DNA of 15,786 nucleotides, taken from contig CAJXIT010000037.1 in assembly GCA_913054055.1 (NCBI GenBank), positions 1-15,786 on the forward strand. Direction: 5' to 3'. The notes below the pieces were generated by a model. The model ran no database searches, had not been told where the DNA came from, and saw nothing but the letters and a program-made list of their open reading frames with translations. This DNA comes from an uncultured Thalassolituus sp. Lineage in GTDB: Bacteria > Pseudomonadota > Gammaproteobacteria > Pseudomonadales > Oceanobacteraceae. The translations under genes and the position numbers were made by a program. Of this stretch, positions 13,619 to 15,786 are shown one piece after another (the first letter of the stretch is position 1; each line of letters starts with the position of its first letter).

Positions 13619-15277
13619 ATGTACATATACGACAGCTACGATCAAAGCATTGTTGATGAGCGTGTTGCTCAGTTCAAGGATCAAACCGATCGTTATTTAG
13701 CCGGCGAGCTAACTGAAGAACAATTTTTGCCTTTGCGCCTACAAAATGGCCTATATGTTCAACGATATGCACCCATGCTAAGAGTGGCAGTTCCTTACGG
13801 CCTACTTTCCAGTGACCAAGTAAGAAAATTGGCCCACATTGCACGTACATATGACAAAGGCTATGCGCACGTTAGCACACGCACCAACTTTCAATTTAAC
13901 TGGCCTGAATTAAAAGACGTACCTGAAATCCTTAAAGAACTTGCCAGCGTACAAATGCATGCAATTCAAACAAGTGGTAACTGTATTCGTAATACCACAA
14001 CTGATCAATTTGCCGGCGTCACTTCAGGAGAACTAGTTGATCCACGCCCTTACTGTGAAATCATTCGTCAATGGTCAACATTCCACCCAGAATTTGCGTT
14101 CCTGCCTCGCAAATTCAAGATAGCTGTTAACAGCCATACAACTGATGATAGAGCCGCCACCCTTTTACATGACGTCGCCATTCAAGTTGTCAAAAATGAT
14201 AAGGGTGAAATTGGCTACCAAGTCTATGTGGGAGGCGGCCTTGGCCGCACACCTATCATCGCTTCTTTGATTGAAGAGTTTATAGCAGAAAAAGACTTAC
14301 TAACTTATCTGGATGCTGTACTGCGTGTATACAATCTAAATGGCCGCAGAGACAACAAGTACAAAGCCAGAATTAAAATCTTAGTTAAGGCACTTGGTGT
14401 CGATGCTTTCCGTGAAAAAGTGCGTGAAGAGTGGGACAACCTAAAAGATGGCCCAGGCACAATCACACAGGCTGAGCTAGATCGCGTTAAGGGTCACTTT
14501 ACCGCTCCGGCTTATGAGACATTAGAAGAAAGCGAAACTTTAAAAGCTCAATTAGCTGAAAACAAAGCATTCTCGAACTGGTATAACCGTAATGTTTCCG
14601 AACATAAGGTAAAAGGCTATGCCATAGCTACTCTCACACTTAAAAAACTAGGAACCCCTCCCGGGGACATCACCGATACTCAACTTGATGCTTCGGCAGA
14701 CCTTGCTGATAAATTCAGTTTTGGAGAAATTCGTAGCACCCACGAACAGAATTTAGTTCTGGCTGATGTTAAGCAAGATGAGCTATTTGAGTTATGGCAA
14801 GCTGCGAAAGCCCAAGGATTTGCAACACCAAATCTTGGCCTGCTAACAGATATGATTTGCTGTCCGGGCGGAGATTTCTGCGCCCTAGCTAACGCCAAAT
14901 CCATTCCGGTTGCTGAAGCACTTCAAGCGAAGTTTGATAACTTAGACTACCTACACGACCTGGGTGAAATTGATTTAAATATTTCAGGCTGCATGAACGC
15001 ATGCGGGCATCACCACATTGGACATATCGGCATCTTAGGTGTTGATAAAAAAGGCGAAGAGTTTTACCAAGTGTCCCTAGGAGGAGATGCCGGTCCAGAC
15101 GCATCGCTAGGTAAAATATTAGGCCCATCATTTGCTCGCGTACAAATGCCAGCTGTAATAGAAAACGTATTAAACACTTATGTTGATCAGCGAATTGATG
15201 GCGAAAGATTCATCGATACCTATCGACGTGTCGGCCACGCAATCTTTAAGGAGCGTGCATATGCAAAATCTAATTAA
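13619..15277 (+). CDS. cysI: Sulfite reductase (siroheme, [4Fe-4S]) of the Pseudomonas CysI type
   Basis: The enzyme reduces sulfite to sulfide with six electrons. Two ferredoxin-like/siroheme halves are seen: the N-terminal half with RLQNGLYVQRYAPMLRVAVP (about 40-59) and CIRNTTTDQFAGV (about 122-134), and the C-terminal half holding the cluster ligands, Cys415-x5-Cys421 in CCPGGDFC and Cys458-x3-Cys462 in SGCMNACGHHHIGHIG. I start at ATG 13619 (552 residues, MYIYDSYDQ), which matches the remembered Pseudomonas N-terminus and length. In-frame ATG 13607 and TTG 13604 are alternatives; AGGG at about 13598 would suit the former. No flavoprotein CysJ gene is present, so the electron donor is probably a ferredoxin or unlinked flavoprotein. 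Followed by a DUF934 gene with a 17-base overlap. Confidence 0.92.
   Translation: MYIYDSYDQSIVDERVAQFKDQTDRYLAGELTEEQFLPLRLQNGLYVQRYAPMLRVAVPYGLLSSDQVRKLAHIARTYDKGYAHVSTRTNFQFNWPELKDVPEILKELASVQMHAIQTSGNCIRNTTTDQFAGVTSGELVDPRPYCEIIRQWSTFHPEFAFLPRKFKIAVNSHTTDDRAATLLHDVAIQVVKNDKGEIGYQVYVGGGLGRTPIIASLIEEFIAEKDLLTYLDAVLRVYNLNGRRDNKYKARIKILVKALGVDAFREKVREEWDNLKDGPGTITQAELDRVKGHFTAPAYETLEESETLKAQLAENKAFSNWYNRNVSEHKVKGYAIATLTLKKLGTPPGDITDTQLDASADLADKFSFGEIRSTHEQNLVLADVKQDELFELWQAAKAQGFATPNLGLLTDMICCPGGDFCALANAKSIPVAEALQAKFDNLDYLHDLGEIDLNISGCMNACGHHHIGHIGILGVDKKGEEFYQVSLGGDAGPDASLGKILGPSFARVQMPAVIENVLNTYVDQRIDGERFIDTYRRVGHAIFKERAYAKSN
15248..15253 (+). promoter_or_regulatory. Ribosome-binding site inside cysI that sets the DUF934 start
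   Basis: AAGGAG ends 7 bases before ATG 15261, within the last codons of cysI. It supports this start over the in-frame TTG at 15180, which lies deeper within cysI and lacks a comparable site. Confidence 0.75.
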
Positions 15278-15746
15278 TCAAGAAGCCGTACTTGAAAATA
15301 ACTGGACCATTATTAATGATGAGTCTGGAGACTTCACTCAAAAAAACATCATGATTCCAGCGAATTACTGGCTAGAGAATCAAGAAGAATTTGCAGGGCG
15401 CGATGATGTTTCAATCTGGCTTACCGGTGATGTAGATCTAGCTAACTTTAAAGGATTACTAACCCAATTTCCTGTAATTGGTGTTAACTTCCCCGCTTTC
15501 GCCGACGGTCGAGGCTACAGCCTAGCAAGATTGCTAACCGAACGCGAAATGTTCACTGGTGAGCTACGCGCTATTGGAGATGTTTTAATTGATCAATTAT
15601 TCTTCATGAAACGCTGCGGCTTCACTAGCTACTTATTGAAAGATGGTATTGATGGACAGAAAGCTCTGAATTATTTCTCAACATTCAAAGACCCATACCA
15701 GCTAGCTGCCGACATTAAAGAACCTCTATTTAGACGCAAAGCTTAA
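15261..15746 (+). CDS. DUF934 protein, probable accessory factor of sulfite reduction
   Basis: A 161-residue protein of the family (PF06073) almost always found next to Pseudomonas-type cysI. The conserved core is FPAFADGRGYSLARLLTER (77-95), then a region with GELRAIGDVLIDQL (100-113) and FFMKRCGF (114-121). Family members are annotated as probably involved in sulfite reduction, but no biochemical role is known to me. There is no signal peptide or membrane helix, and a lone conserved Cys119 is the only obvious redox residue. The start is ATG 15261, overlapping the cysI end by 17 bases with AAGGAG upstream; a longer in-frame extension would run far into cysI and is unlikely. Tight overlap implies coupled, roughly equal synthesis with CysI. 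Might help electron delivery or siroheme insertion (inference). Confidence 0.88.
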   Translation: MQNLINQEAVLENNWTIINDESGDFTQKNIMIPANYWLENQEEFAGRDDVSIWLTGDVDLANFKGLLTQFPVIGVNFPAFADGRGYSLARLLTEREMFTGELRAIGDVLIDQLFFMKRCGFTSYLLKDGIDGQKALNYFSTFKDPYQLAADIKEPLFRRKA

Positions 15747-15753
15747 TAGAGAT

Positions 15754-15782
15754 AAAAAGGACGCGAAAGCGTCCTTTTTTTT
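15754..15782 (+). terminator. Intrinsic terminator of the cysI-DUF934 operon
   Basis: AAAAAGGACGC (15754-15764) pairs perfectly with GCGTCCTTTTT (15769-15779) around a GAAA tetraloop, which is very stable, followed by more T. It begins 8 bases after the DUF934 stop and closes the operon. Confidence 0.95.
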
Positions 15783-15786
15783 ACCC

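Noticed and set aside
15180..15260. N-terminal extension of the DUF934 protein within cysI
   Set aside because: The family begins near MQNL, and ATG 15261 has a well-spaced AAGGAG; the upstream in-frame TTG has none.
1..15786. CRISPR arrays, insertion sequences, tRNA or rRNA genes, attachment sites
   Set aside because: No regularly spaced repeats, transposase-like frames, cloverleaf-like sequences or terminal inverted repeats were found by eye.

Overview
The window is a chromosomal stretch of an AT-rich (by eye about 40% GC) gammaproteobacterium, most likely a marine Oceanospirillales/Pseudomonadales-type organism. The reasons are an APS-type CysH with both Fe-S cysteine pairs, a Pseudomonas-type CysI followed by a DUF934 gene, a ThrH-type phosphatase, and the run pabB-thrH-cysH-cysB-(usp)-DAHP synthase, which from memory resembles the P. 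aeruginosa PA1750-PA1758 neighbourhood. No mobile element, CRISPR array, rRNA or tRNA was seen, and no gene-free stretch exceeds about 255 bases.

Layout. (1) Bases 1-4155, minus strand: a tight four-gene envelope operon, read C39-type peptidase, small outer-membrane beta-barrel, FadL-like barrel, DUF4124 lipoprotein. The lipoprotein runs off the left edge, is the last gene visible, and starts with a GTG that overlaps the previous stop by one base. This is the least understood and most unusual part; it recalls the secretion half of Fap amyloid or Acinetobacter fil-type clusters. (2) 4156-4409: a dyad-rich divergent control region. (3) 4410-9127: pabB (+), thrH (-), cysH (+), cysB (-) and a TauE/SafE-family anion transporter (+), joining folate precursor synthesis and sulfate assimilation. 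(4) 9124-9886: a universal stress protein (-), and divergently a 59-residue helix-turn-helix protein (+) with a perfect ribosome-binding site and its own terminator. (5) 10020-12762: a Tyr-type-looking DAHP synthase, then the purEK operon. (6) 12826-15786: nfuA (-), divergent from cysI plus a DUF934 gene (+), closed by a strong terminator.

How the genes work together. CysH reduces adenylyl sulfate to sulfite, CysI reduces sulfite to sulfide, the DUF934 protein is a probable helper of that step, CysB is the regulator, and the TauE-like protein probably moves a sulfur oxyanion. CysH (4Fe-4S), CysI (siroheme and 4Fe-4S) and the Fe-S carrier NfuA make a sulfur/Fe-S theme that recurs on both sides of the aro/pur genes. 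PabB draws on chorismate, whose pathway begins with the DAHP synthase here. ThrH belongs to serine/threonine metabolism.

Regulatory signals. Four clear intrinsic terminators are present (after the HTH gene, the DAHP synthase, purK/nfuA and DUF934). Three tail-to-tail gene pairs have no room for one: two overlap by 4-base palindromes (TTAA, CTAG). Several dyads sit in promoter regions, and one 17-base motif occurs upstream of both pabB and cysH.
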